In this document: positions 47,633 through 57,039 of the stretch, piece after piece
How the letters are laid out: every line of letters begins with the position of its first letter
Position numbering within the stretch: the first letter of the stretch is position 1
NCBI GenBank assembly: GCA_038049695.1
Contig: CP142455.1
Location: forward strand, 22,791,501-22,855,500
Source of the DNA: Cinnamomum chago
Taxonomy: Eukaryota > Streptophyta > Magnoliopsida > Laurales > Lauraceae
DNA: 64,000 nucleotides
Direction: 5' to 3'
Translations under genes and position numbers: made by a program
Notes under the pieces: model-generated
Databases searched by the model: none
What the model saw: the letters and a program-made list of their open reading frames with translations, nothing else
What the model was told of the DNA's origin: nothing

Positions 47633-50600
47633 ATGGATATTGTTAGAGATGGATCCTCTATTTCCAAACCTCCTCTCTTGGATGGATCGAACTATCATTA
47701 TTGGAAAGTTCGAATGACTGCCTTTCTTCAATCCATAGATTTGGAGGTCTGGAATTGTGTGGAACTTGGTTACACCAAACCTACTGTTGTTACTGATGAC
47801 AACAAGACCATTGAAAAATCCATGCCTCAATGGACCAAGGATGATAAACAAGCTTTCAATTATAACAGTAAAGCCTTGAATGCTATTTTTAATGGTGTTT
47901 CTCCTTCTGAATTTCGTCGAATTTCTATTTGCAAAACTGCTAAGGAAGCTTGGGATATTCTAGAAACTTTTCATGAAGGTACTCTCAAGGTAAAGCAAGC
48001 CAAACTTCAGAATTTGACTACTGCCTTTGAAATTTTGAAAATGGATGAATCTGATGTTTTTGATGATTTTAATGATAAGTTGTCTGCCATTGTTAATTCT
48101 ACTTTCTATTTAGGTGAAGTAATTCCTGAACATAAAATTGTTAAGAAGATTCTTCGTTCTCTTCCTGAGAGATTTGACCCAAAAGTAGTGGCAATTGAAG
48201 AGTCCAGCAATTTGGACTTAATCAAAGTTGATCAATTGGTTGGCAACATGCAAACATTCGAAGCCAATCTCAGGAAAACAAAGAAAGCTAAAGGGATGGC
48301 TTTGAAGTCTCATCTGGAGCATGAAAATGACTCTGACCAAGAGACTGAAGACCCAGAACTTGATGCTCTCTTTGTTAAGAAGTTCAAAAGATTTTTGAAA
48401 AACGACAAGAAGGATTTTAAAAAGAACCTCAAAAATTCCTTTCAAAAAGGACAGAATAAACCTTCTTCTTCGTTTAAACCCAATGCTGGTCAAAATCCTG
48501 AAAAACAAGTGTCCAAAATTCCTCCCAAGAGTACACATTGTTATGAATGCAAAGGGTTTGGTCACTATGCCTCTCAATGTGTCAATAGAACTTTTCGATC
48601 TCAAGGAAAGGTTTTGAACGTGACATGGGATGATGATTCAGACCAAGACTGCAATGACACTGAACCAGAATCGTCATCGCCTGAACATGGAAAGTTTATG
48701 GCTTTTATGGCAAGATCTAATGACTCTGTTTTGCAGGAAGATGTGGAAAAATATGATGATATTAGTTCAGAGGATCTTAATCCTTTGTCCGATAATGAAC
48801 AAGACTTAGTAGAAGCTTATAATAGTCTCCTAAAACATTCCAGGAGAATGACACATCTGAATGATATTCTAAAAAGGAAATGGAAGGCTGCTGAAAAAGA
48901 AAATTTGGATATTAAATCTGAACTCAGTGAAGCCCAAGGTAAAGTATCTCAACTTGAAACACAGCGTACCATTTTATCTGATAAGTTGATTTCTGCAGGG
49001 AATGGACGTAATTCACTTCATGAGCTTTTTGTCCAAGCTGAACAAGAGATACTGAGTCTTAAGAAAGAACTGGATTTATTTAAAGCGGATAATGCTAGCC
49101 TTTCGGACAAGCTAAAGAAGACTATTGCTGAAATGGACTCTACCAAAGCAGCTCTTGATCGGATGAACACAGGGTCAAAGAAGCTGGATGAAATTCTGGG
49201 TGCACAAATCATGTCAAGCAGCAAGCATGGCCTTGGATTTGAACATGGTGCTTCTTCCTCAAACAACCAAGGTAAATTTGTGCGAGGTAATACACTGTTT
49301 TCTATTGACCCTATTGTTCCTAAATCACAACATGTGAATCACATTGTTAAGAAGCATATGTCTCAACGTACTTTTGTTCCTACTTGTCATTTTTGTGGAA
49401 TCCTTGGACATATTAGGCCTCATTGCAATAAATTACGTAAGAGACTCCAAAATGGAAGAAGAAACATGAATTTGATTCCTTACACTGTCAAACGAAAATC
49501 CATTTGGATACGTAAATCTGATCTTTATTGCAATGTGGTACTCACTGCTCTTAAAGCTCAAAGTTCACATGTCTGGTATTTAGACAGCGGATGCTCTAGA
49601 CATATGTCTGGGGATAAGTCTCTTTTCACATCCCTCGAAAGTCATCATGGTTGCAATGTTCAATTTGGAGATGGAAGCAAATCAAAAGTCATCGGTAAAG
49701 GATCTGTCAACCTACCAGGTATGTCAACTCTCAATAATGTCTTTCTGGTTGATGGACTTAAGGCAAACTTGCTGAGCATCAGTCAATTCTGTGAGTCAGG
49801 TAATGAAGTCCACTTTTCCCTAAACACTTGCACTATTGTTGATAGTCATGGAAAACATGCTCTCTCTGGTAAAAAGAATTCAGATAACTGCTATGTGGTT
49901 GCTAATGAAAAAGTCTTGAACTGTAATTCTGCTACCATCAATGCTGTTGACCTTTGGCATCAAAGACTAGGTCACATTAACCATTCTGATTTGGAGAAAC
50001 TCTCTAAGCAAGAATTGGTTCGAGGACTCCCCAAACTTCAAAAACCGGATAACCACGTCTGTGGTCCTTGCCAATTGGGGAAACAAATTAGAGCACCACA
50101 TAAAAAATTGGATGTGCTTACTACCAAGAGACCACTAGAGCTACTTCATATGGATCTCATGGGTCCCGCAAGATCTGAAAGTATTGGTGGTAAAAAGTAC
50201 ATTTTTCTTACTGTTGATGATTTCTCTAGATTTTCTTGGGTTCGATTTCTTAGAGATAAGTCTGAAACCTTTGATGTATTCCATTGCTTATGGCTTCAAC
50301 TTCTTGCAGATAAGGGTGCACAGTTTGGAGGAGTTGCAAGAACCCGACCTGATCATGGAACAGAATTTCAAAACTCCTCTTTTGACTCTTTTTGCACTGA
50401 AAATGGCATTAAACATGAGTTCTCTGCTCCGAAAACTTCACAACAGAATGGAGTTGTTGAAAGGAAAAATCGGGTTGTTCAAGAAATGGCTCGAGTCATG
50501 ATCCATAGTAAAAACGTGCCACAAAAGTTTTGGGCAGAAGCAGTCAACACTGCTGTCTATGTGATTAATCGTGTGTACATCAGGGCAGGCACAAAAAACA

Positions 50601-52720
50601 CTCCTTATGAACTATGGACAGGACGCAAACCTACTGTGAAATACTTCAAAACCTTCGGGAGTAAATGTTATATCTTGAAAGATAAAGAACATCTGGGAAA
50701 ATTTGACTCCCGAAGCAATGAAAGGATTTTTCTTGGGTATTCCTTAAATAGCAAGGCCTACAGGGTGTTTCACTTGCGTTCTTCAACGGTCATGGAATCT
50801 ATCAACGTCACTGTAGATGATGCTGGCCCTTCTCATTTTTCTGATGACGAAGATGAATTTCCACTAACTCTTTATTCTTCTCCGCAGGATGATCAAGATG
50901 GGAATCAACATACAAAAAGAAAAGATCCAGTGAAACCGGATCAAGAAGCTGTTATTCCTGATACTGAATCTGAATCTGAAAGTGAAGCGTCTGGACTGAA
51001 AGCGAAAGGTTCTGCTCAAAGAACATCAAGTCATGAAGCCTCTGTGAGCAAGGAAGTACATCCTCGATCCCAAAAAGGTCAGGTAATCAGAGATCATTCA
51101 CTTGAAAAAGTTATTGGTGACATTCAAGCTCCTTTAAAAAATCGCCAGCAAATCCAAAGTGAGGTAAATTTCTTATGTTATGTTTCATCTCTTGAACCTA
51201 AAAACGTAAATGAAGCGCTTATTGACGACTCCTGGATCAACGCCATGCATGAGGAGTTAGGTCAATTTGAGCGTAACAATGTTTGGAAACTTGTTCCACG
51301 GCCCAAAAATACACATGTTATCGGGACAAAATGGATTTTTAAAAATAAAACAGATGAATTTGGTCAAGTCATTAGAAACAAAGCTAGGCTAGTTGCTCAG
51401 GGTTACACACAGGTGGAGGGAATCGATTTTGATGAGACATTTGCTCCGGTTGCTCGTCTTGAGTCCATTCGAATTTCATTGGCTGTCACTTGTTCCTTGA
51501 AAATCAAGTTATATCAAATGGACGTCAAGAGTGCCTTCTTGAATGGATTTTTGAATGAGGAGGTGTATGTAGAACAACCGAAAGGTTTCCAAGACCCTCA
51601 TAGCCCTGATCATGTGTTCAAGTTGAATAAAGCTTTGTATGGTTTGAAGCAGGCCCCTCGAGCATGGTATGAGAGATTGACTATCTTCCTGTTAGAAAAT
51701 TCTTTTGTACGGGGCAGCGTGGATAAAACTTTATTCATCAAGAGAGAAAGAAACAACATACTTATTGCTCAAGTTTATGTGGATGATATTGTCTTCGGAT
51801 CCACATCTGACAGTCTGGCCACCTCCTTTGCTTCTTGTATGTCACAAGAGTTTGAGATGAGCATGGTAGGGGAATTATCCTTCTTCTTAGGTCTACAAAT
51901 CAAACAATGTGAGAATGGGATATTTCTCTCTCAATCCAAGTACGCTCATAACATCTTGAAGAAATTTGGAATGAAATCAGCCAAGCATTCCAGCACTCCG
52001 ATGAGCACCACAGTTAAATTGAGTTTAGACTCCTCTGGGAAAGATTTTGATGAAAGGATGTATCGAAGCATGATAGGAAGTTTGTTGTACCTGACTGCTA
52101 GTAGACCAGACATCTCTTTTAGTGTTTGTGTTTGTGTTAGGTATCAGTCAAAGCCTAAGGAATCTCATGTTCAAGCTGTGAAGAGGATTTTAAAATATGT
52201 TAGTGGCACCACTGATTTTGAAATTTGGTTTTCAAGAGATACTAACATGAATGTTGTAGGCTACTCAGATGCTGACTGGGCTGGTTGCGTAGATGATCGG
52301 AAAAGCACGTCTGGCGGCTGTTTTCTGATTGGAAATAATTTGGTTGCTTGGCACAGTAAGAAACAAATATCCACCTCCTTATCCATAGCCGAGTCAGAAT
52401 ACATTGCGGCTGGAAGCTGTTGCACACAATTGTTATGGATGAAACAGATGCTATCTGATTACGGAATTACTCAAACCACAATGGTAGTGTATTGTGATAA
52501 TAAAAGTGCCATTGACATCTCTAAAAACCCGGTACAACATTCCAGAACCAAACATATAGACATAAGGCACCACTTTATTAGAGATTTGGTGGAAGAGAAG
52601 ATCATTTCCTTGGAGCATATCCCTACGGAAAATCAACTTGCTGACATTCTTACCAAACCATTGGACCCCACTCGGTTTGATACCCTTCGTAAGTCCCTAG
52701 GTATTTGCTCTCACCCTTAG
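47633..52720 (+). CDS. Copia gag-pol polyprotein, uninterrupted (about 1,695 aa)
   Basis: The first good ATG is at 47633 (MDIVRDGSS); the open frame extends 57 bases further upstream without an ATG. Domains in order: UBN2-type gag (~15-230); zinc knuckle [14 protein letters not shown] (~303); a heptad-rich coiled coil (~425-535); a second knuckle-like [14 protein letters not shown] (~585); aspartic protease with [11 protein letters not shown] (~650); integrase with [14 protein letters not shown] zinc site and catalytic core ([28 protein letters not shown], ~780-1010); reverse transcriptase with YVDDIVFGS (~1382); RNase H with YSDADWAG (~1543) and the closing [12 protein letters not shown]. 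All parts needed for replication appear open, as in an element that was recently active. A gag with two knuckles and a coiled coil fits the SIRE/Maximus lineage. Confidence 0.95.
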   Translation: MDIVRDGSSISKPPLLDGSNYHYWKVRMTAFLQSIDLEVWNCVELGYTKPTVVTDDNKTIEKSMPQWTKDDKQAFNYNSKALNAIFNGVSPSEFRRISICKTAKEAWDILETFHEGTLKVKQAKLQNLTTAFEILKMDESDVFDDFNDKLSAIVNSTFYLGEVIPEHKIVKKILRSLPERFDPKVVAIEESSNLDLIKVDQLVGNMQTFEANLRKTKKAKGMALKSHLEHENDSDQETEDPELDALFVKKFKRFLKNDKKDFKKNLKNSFQKGQNKPSSSFKPNAGQNPEKQVSKIPPKSTHCYECKGFGHYASQCVNRTFRSQGKVLNVTWDDDSDQDCNDTEPESSSPEHGKFMAFMARSNDSVLQEDVEKYDDISSEDLNPLSDNEQDLVEAYNSLLKHSRRMTHLNDILKRKWKAAEKENLDIKSELSEAQGKVSQLETQRTILSDKLISAGNGRNSLHELFVQAEQEILSLKKELDLFKADNASLSDKLKKTIAEMDSTKAALDRMNTGSKKLDEILGAQIMSSSKHGLGFEHGASSSNNQGKFVRGNTLFSIDPIVPKSQHVNHIVKKHMSQRTFVPTCHFCGILGHIRPHCNKLRKRLQNGRRNMNLIPYTVKRKSIWIRKSDLYCNVVLTALKAQSSHVWYLDSGCSRHMSGDKSLFTSLESHHGCNVQFGDGSKSKVIGKGSVNLPGMSTLNNVFLVDGLKANLLSISQFCESGNEVHFSLNTCTIVDSHGKHALSGKKNSDNCYVVANEKVLNCNSATINAVDLWHQRLGHINHSDLEKLSKQELVRGLPKLQKPDNHVCGPCQLGKQIRAPHKKLDVLTTKRPLELLHMDLMGPARSESIGGKKYIFLTVDDFSRFSWVRFLRDKSETFDVFHCLWLQLLADKGAQFGGVARTRPDHGTEFQNSSFDSFCTENGIKHEFSAPKTSQQNGVVERKNRVVQEMARVMIHSKNVPQKFWAEAVNTAVYVINRVYIRAGTKNTPYELWTGRKPTVKYFKTFGSKCYILKDKEHLGKFDSRSNERIFLGYSLNSKAYRVFHLRSSTVMESINVTVDDAGPSHFSDDEDEFPLTLYSSPQDDQDGNQHTKRKDPVKPDQEAVIPDTESESESEASGLKAKGSAQRTSSHEASVSKEVHPRSQKGQVIRDHSLEKVIGDIQAPLKNRQQIQSEVNFLCYVSSLEPKNVNEALIDDSWINAMHEELGQFERNNVWKLVPRPKNTHVIGTKWIFKNKTDEFGQVIRNKARLVAQGYTQVEGIDFDETFAPVARLESIRISLAVTCSLKIKLYQMDVKSAFLNGFLNEEVYVEQPKGFQDPHSPDHVFKLNKALYGLKQAPRAWYERLTIFLLENSFVRGSVDKTLFIKRERNNILIAQVYVDDIVFGSTSDSLATSFASCMSQEFEMSMVGELSFFLGLQIKQCENGIFLSQSKYAHNILKKFGMKSAKHSSTPMSTTVKLSLDSSGKDFDERMYRSMIGSLLYLTASRPDISFSVCVCVRYQSKPKESHVQAVKRILKYVSGTTDFEIWFSRDTNMNVVGYSDADWAGCVDDRKSTSGGCFLIGNNLVAWHSKKQISTSLSIAESEYIAAGSCCTQLLWMKQMLSDYGITQTTMVVYCDNKSAIDISKNPVQHSRTKHIDIRHHFIRDLVEEKIISLEHIPTENQLADILTKPLDPTRFDTLRKSLGICSHP

Positions 52721-53849
52721 TTTTTACTTCTCCACTTTTTAGCAGTTTCCCTATCTTGTGATTCATTGAATTTTGCCAAGTTTAGTTTTTTTTTTTTTTG
52801 GCACTAAAATTCTCTCATAGTTTGATGGTTATGGTTTATTCCACATTATCAGTACTCTTCTCTCAAAAAAAAAAAAAAAAATTTTGCCGGAGGATCGGGA
52901 CTACATAGGAGTATGTGTGATAGCTGCTATATGATTGAAAAGTTTCATTAGAGAAGGCTACCATACTTATGAGTGTGAAAGTCACCTATGATGGTATTCA
53001 ATTATTCCTACTAAGTGACAAGTTTGGGTTTGAAGCCTTTTTAACCCGAGCCAGTAATTAAGCCCGTAGAGGTATTGCCATACTTAGCGCCCTAAAGCCA
53101 TCTGGGTTGGGAGTCATTGGCTGAATGCTCGTTACATGGGTTATCTAGAAAGTTTAAGAAACCTAGACATTGCACTGTCACTCAAAAAAGAAAAAAGAAA
53201 AAAAAAAGGGGAACTGAGTCTGGTCTGTGTAATTTTACCATTTATCCTAGAACAAACTATTTTTTTTCAAAATTACACTCTAACACACTTGCTTGGTAAA
53301 ACTTCTCTGTTTGATCAAGAGGGATTTAGGAATTAACCCTGTTTCTTTTAAGCACTATTTGGCTCGTTTTTCACCTTTTAACCTCAGGACCGATCGATCG
53401 GCCTGACTAGACCGATCGATCGGATGTCGTGTCAGTTGTTTAAAATCAGTTAGTTCATTTGTTTCTTTACTCTCCCTCCTCCTCTTCTCTTTCCATTCTT
53501 CTGCCCTAGATCGTCACCCTATTCTACTTCTCGGATTTTACTAAAGATCTATTGCTCTCAGGTATGGTTTCTTCTTCCTATTTTTCTCTCTTTCCATTTC
53601 CCTTATTTGTCTAGATTGTAGGTTCTGGTTGTGTTGGATGATTCGAATGTACTGCTCTATTAATGGATGTTTCAGATGGAATGAGTGTGATATTGTGTCT
53701 TTTCAATCTATGTGTTGACTGAACTTGGTTGGGAGTGTGGTGGTCTTATTGTTCATCCATTTTTGGATGCCCATGTTCTAAGTTGAATGTTGGAAATTGT
53801 TGTCTATCCTATGCACACCAGGTGTTTGTGAAATTGCCACAAAGAAGAA
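52721..53849 (+). other. Untranslated region of the copia between pol and the third reading frame
   Basis: It contains A-runs (52865-52880), a polypyrimidine stretch, and at 53387-53428 two copies of the CGATCGATCGG motif otherwise found in this element's LTRs. No coding sequence is supported. Confidence 0.5.
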
Positions 53850-54953
53850 ATGCCTCCGAAAACTTCACAACCACGGAAGAAAACCTGCCATAGGGGGAGC
53901 TCCTCATCAATCCCTGCTTTTGATGCTGATAGATTTCAAAATGTGATTAAAGCAAATTCCTTTTTCAATGTATTTGCAAAGAAGCAAGTTATTGTCGAAC
54001 GTCCAATCCGCTTGGCTAAAATAGAAATTGATTTCAATGTGTGGCTACGTGACAGGGAATGGGATTCCCTTTATACTTTTGACTCTACTGCATATGGGAC
54101 ATTGGTTCAAGAGTTCTACAATAATATTCATAACATTGGAGATGAATCTTTTCAAACTTTTGTGCGTGGAATGGTCATTCAAGTCAACCCAAATCTGATA
54201 GGGCAATTCCTTCACATTGATAGGAGTCTAGATGCTATCTATCCGACTCCCGAGCCTGATCCTGATGACATGGAAGACCCAGTTGACAATACTGATTGGA
54301 CTGAGGTGATCACCACTCTCACTGGTGGTCGTATACGGGCTTGGCCAGGGGGCATCTTGAAGCAGAAGTACCTTACACCTTACCGGATGTTGAATTTGTT
54401 CGTTTGCTATAACCTTGAGCCAAAGGGGAGAACCTCAGAAATTATAATGGAAACTGGATATCTCTTGTATGTGATTGGGACAGGGCAGCCTATAGACATT
54501 CCTCTTACTATTTATAGGCACATGGTTGCAGCCCCCCTTGATGCATCGACTACTTCTCTACCGTATGGAGCTCTTATCACTCGGTTCCTTTTCTCTAAAG
54601 GTGTAGCGGCTGGCCCACATGATTCACTCGTGAAAGGGAGAGGGCCTATCACTTACCGTACCGTCAGTCTATCATCAGCCCATGTCGATGAGAGTGGTGA
54701 TGAAGCTCCAGCTCCGGACGATGCTGCTGATGCTATTCCACCTTCGTTGGATTCACAGTTTGACTCTGCCATGCCTGCATACCTTCAGGATTTTGAAAAC
54801 CGACTTCTCGATCAGTCTCTACAAATGGAGCTACTTGAGCACCGAATGGATTCTCAATTTCAAGAAGTGTTTTCACAAATGAGGCAGCTACAGCTTGGGA
54901 GCACCCGGATTGAGGACACTCTTCTTACTCGATTTCCTCCTCCGCCTCAGTAG
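53850..54953 (+). CDS. Third reading frame of the copia: plant-transposon-protein (PF20167-like) product, 367 aa
   Basis: It starts MPPKTSQPRKK with a basic N-terminus. Residues ~35-220 (FFNVFAKKQVIVERPI, WLRDREWDSLYTFDS, LVQEFYNNIH, QTFVRGMVIQVNPNLIGQFL, YRMLNLFVCYNLEP) have the layout of the 'putative plant transposon protein' domain found in many plant retroelements. An acidic linker follows (DESGDEAPAPDDAADAIPP), then a helical, coiled-coil-like segment and a PPPPQ end. I see no signal peptide, transmembrane helix or glycoprotein-like layout, so it is not a convincing envelope-like protein despite sitting where SIRE elements carry one. Its role is unknown. The frame is uninterrupted, which argues for some function in the element. 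Confidence 0.7.
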   Translation: MPPKTSQPRKKTCHRGSSSSIPAFDADRFQNVIKANSFFNVFAKKQVIVERPIRLAKIEIDFNVWLRDREWDSLYTFDSTAYGTLVQEFYNNIHNIGDESFQTFVRGMVIQVNPNLIGQFLHIDRSLDAIYPTPEPDPDDMEDPVDNTDWTEVITTLTGGRIRAWPGGILKQKYLTPYRMLNLFVCYNLEPKGRTSEIIMETGYLLYVIGTGQPIDIPLTIYRHMVAAPLDASTTSLPYGALITRFLFSKGVAAGPHDSLVKGRGPITYRTVSLSSAHVDESGDEAPAPDDAADAIPPSLDSQFDSAMPAYLQDFENRLLDQSLQMELLEHRMDSQFQEVFSQMRQLQLGSTRIEDTLLTRFPPPPQ

Positions 54954-55311
54954 CCATTGGACTTTTATTATCTGTTGCTCTTTTATTTGAATTTTAACTG
55001 CTGTTTCTGTTTTGTTTATGTTACCATTTCTCTCTCTCTTTTCATTTTGATGACCCTTGCCAATTTATGGCCAAAAAGGGGGAGACTTGGTTGGACTTAC
55101 TTTCTGTTCATATTTTGTTGTTACTTGAATCTTTATATATCATTTGCTCTTTATATATTTGTGTGCTTGATTTGATCTTCTGTCAAAGATTGTCGATGAC
55201 AGGTATTGCAGGTACCAGCAATGGATATCGTTGTATAGTCTTTGTTTGGGTAGTTTCAAGGTAGATAAATTGTATTAGCTGTTTTGTCCATGAATTGCCA
55301 AAGGGGGAGAT
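54954..55311 (+). promoter_or_regulatory. 3' untranslated region of the copia with two polypurine tracts
   Basis: 'ggccaaaaagggggagac' at about 55069-55086 and 'gccaaagggggagat' just before the 3' LTR (to 55311) are two similar purine tracts. The second marks plus-strand priming by position. Duplicated purine tracts upstream of the 3' LTR are known from SIRE-type elements. Confidence 0.75.
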
Positions 55312-56119
55312 TGTAAGTATTTTGAGTGTTGGCTAATTCATTGGGTGGACAAAACAAGGGATTCTATGTATTTTACAATTCTTAGATGGACCACTTTGTA
55401 TTGAAGAAGAATTCCGAATTTCAAAGCAGCACGGAATAGGTAATTTTTCAGCAAAAAGACAGTCCGATCGATCGGACCTTGAGGCCGATCGATTGGCCAT
55501 AAAAAGCTCTCAGTTAAAAGTCAGACTAATCGATCGGACAGCGGCGAAGTCAGCTATTTTTTAGCCTGCTCTTACTAAAACTCTGTTTTCCAATCCTAAT
55601 GAAACCCAACTTCTTCCATACGAATCCTAGAGCCTATTTAAGAGATTAAACTCTTCTCAAACCCTGCACCTCTCTCTGATCTAAACCCTAGACTATTCTA
55701 AGAGAGATCTTCATCCTCCAGAGAGTTCTTGTGAGAAATACATGTGCTGAAGCATTGCTCTTTGGAGATCCAACATCCATCTTCCAGCCAATTCGTCTTG
55801 CCCAAGGCGTGGAGATTGAAGCACTGGAGAAGGTGAACGGCGTGGTCGTCGGCAAGATTCACAGTGGTCCTTAGGTTGTGGTCAACTGTAAAGGAGAGTG
55901 AGTTCATCTTATAACCTTTGAATTCATAGTGCTTGATCTTTCTGGACCGGTGTTAGGTCCCGTGGTTTTTTTCCCTTTCCAGGGTTTTCCACGTAAAAAT
56001 CTGGTGTCCATCTTACTGCATGATTAACTTAGATTTCTGCTTTCCATATTAGTATCTGTGCTGGGATTTGTTTTATTTTTCTATTAGGTTTGAGTTTGTC
56101 AACCCTCCAGGAATTTTCA
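55312..56119 (+). repeat. 3' LTR of the copia element
   Basis: Same length as the 5' LTR (808 bp), about 98 percent identical by eye, beginning TGTAAG and ending TTTTCA. The short minus-strand open frames in both LTRs are mirror copies of untranslated sequence. Confidence 0.95.
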
Positions 56120-56308
56120 TAACCATTCCTTGACAACCTCATCCGTTTCACTTCTCTCCGCGTCCCGGAGTAAGGCCTGCATCATTGAAAGCTCTCCCTT
56201 AACCGACACAATATCATTACGGATCTCTATAAAGCTTTGAGAGATGATGCCAATCGCAAAATCTCCCAATTTGCTCACTACAAAGGACACTAGAGCTTCT
56301 TCAATCAT
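56120..56308 (-). pseudogene. 5' end of the disrupted CC-NLR (coiled-coil domain)
   Basis: On the minus strand, from the start codon at 56308, it reads MIEEALVSFVVSKLGDFAIG, then ELSMMQALLRDAERSETDEV and KEWL. This is the N-terminal half of an Rx/RPM1-type coiled coil, near-identical in layout to the start of the open NLR at 57040 (MIEALLSFVVSKLGDFAVG). The frame runs into the copia LTR at the target duplication, where a stop codon is created at once. The remainder of the gene is at 44117-46766. Confidence 0.93.
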
Positions 56309-57039
56309 TTTAGTTTACCAGAACCTAACTCACGATCGTCGTCTCCCTCCCTCACCCCGCAGATAGATTCTGCATAGGGTTTCACGCGTTCCCATGTTTT
56401 TTCTTCGAACCCATGCGAAGATGCTTCCTGGGCGTTGACTCGCTACACCCCCTCGTCGTTTATGGATCAAAAAGTCTATGCACCCCGGCTCCCATACCCC
56501 GACAGTGAGCCCGGGGTGCTTGTCTGGGATGGCACCCCGGGCTCCCAGTGGGGTATGGATCCCGGGGTGCGTAGCACGGCTATTTACAGATTGGGTGTAA
56601 TAGCTCCAGAGTCAATGCGGGCATATAAAGTCAATAGATTAGATCGTGATGGTATGCCCGCTTTTATATTTCTACCGGTGGAAGAAGATCCCTTGTGTGG
56701 TCCAATTAGGAAAATCTTGTTTGAACCACCCAGGGGGTGCCACATATGGGGGAGATGTCATATCAATGACATCTCCTCTCATCTAACTTAAAAAGAAAAA
56801 TTTTGATTGTAATGTGGATCCCCTATTTGGACCAAACAGGGATCAGGATCCTTCTACCGTTGGGTCCATTGGGACAACGACTGTTTTTGCTCTTTCTCGG
56901 AAGCAGCTGTGGCCTGAAAGTAAACACTTGCCGTAAAGCAAGATGATGAAAGGGAAGAGTCAACAACGAGGCTATATTTTTGTGTTGCTTCTTATATTTG
57001 CTCGGCGAGGGAGACAATGCAGTGTCAGGTTCTGGTAAG
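56309..57039. promoter_or_regulatory. Shared upstream region of two head-to-head NLR genes
   Basis: These ~730 bp separate the two divergent start codons and must hold promoter elements for both. TTGACT, the core of the WRKY-bound W-box, occurs at 56435-56440 and, inverted, at 56958-56963; such short matches can be chance. A TATA-like 'gctatattttt' lies at about 56971-56981, some 60 bp before the plus-strand start. A GC-rich palindromic segment (56480-56570) and AT-rich sequence fill the middle. The open frame at 56435-56791 has no recognisable product. Confidence 0.5.
56480..56570. repeat. GC-rich multiple inverted repeat (hairpin) between the NLR genes
   Basis: GCACCCCGG at 56480-56488 and 56532-56540 alternates with its complement CCGGGGTGC at 56511-56519 and 56562-56570. 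CCATACCCC (56492-56500) also pairs with GGGGTATGG (56550-56558), so the outer arms pair over about 21 bases. It may be the core of a small MITE, but no ends or target duplication were identified. Confidence 0.6.

Larger units (their letters stand above)
46767..56119 (+). mobile_element. Ty1-copia retrotransposon (SIRE/Maximus-like), 9,353 bp, inserted in an NLR exon
   Basis: Two 808-bp LTRs (46767-47574 and 55312-56119) are flanked by the exact 5-bp target duplication TAACC (46762-46766 and 56120-56124). A tRNA-Met primer-binding site follows the first LTR. A polypurine tract (AAGGGGGAGA) ends just before the second. It has an open gag-pol frame and an extra reading frame downstream. By eye the LTRs differ at about 18 positions (roughly 2 percent), so the insertion is fairly young. 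Integrase before reverse transcriptase in the polyprotein fixes it as copia. The gene it hit is the minus-strand NLR. Confidence 0.95.

Noticed and set aside
53850-54953. Envelope-like gene of the copia
   Set aside because: No signal peptide, membrane span or glycoprotein layout; it fits a plant-transposon-protein domain better.
56435-56791. 118-codon frame between the NLR genes
   Set aside because: It crosses the palindromic GC-rich segment and shows no similarity to known proteins.
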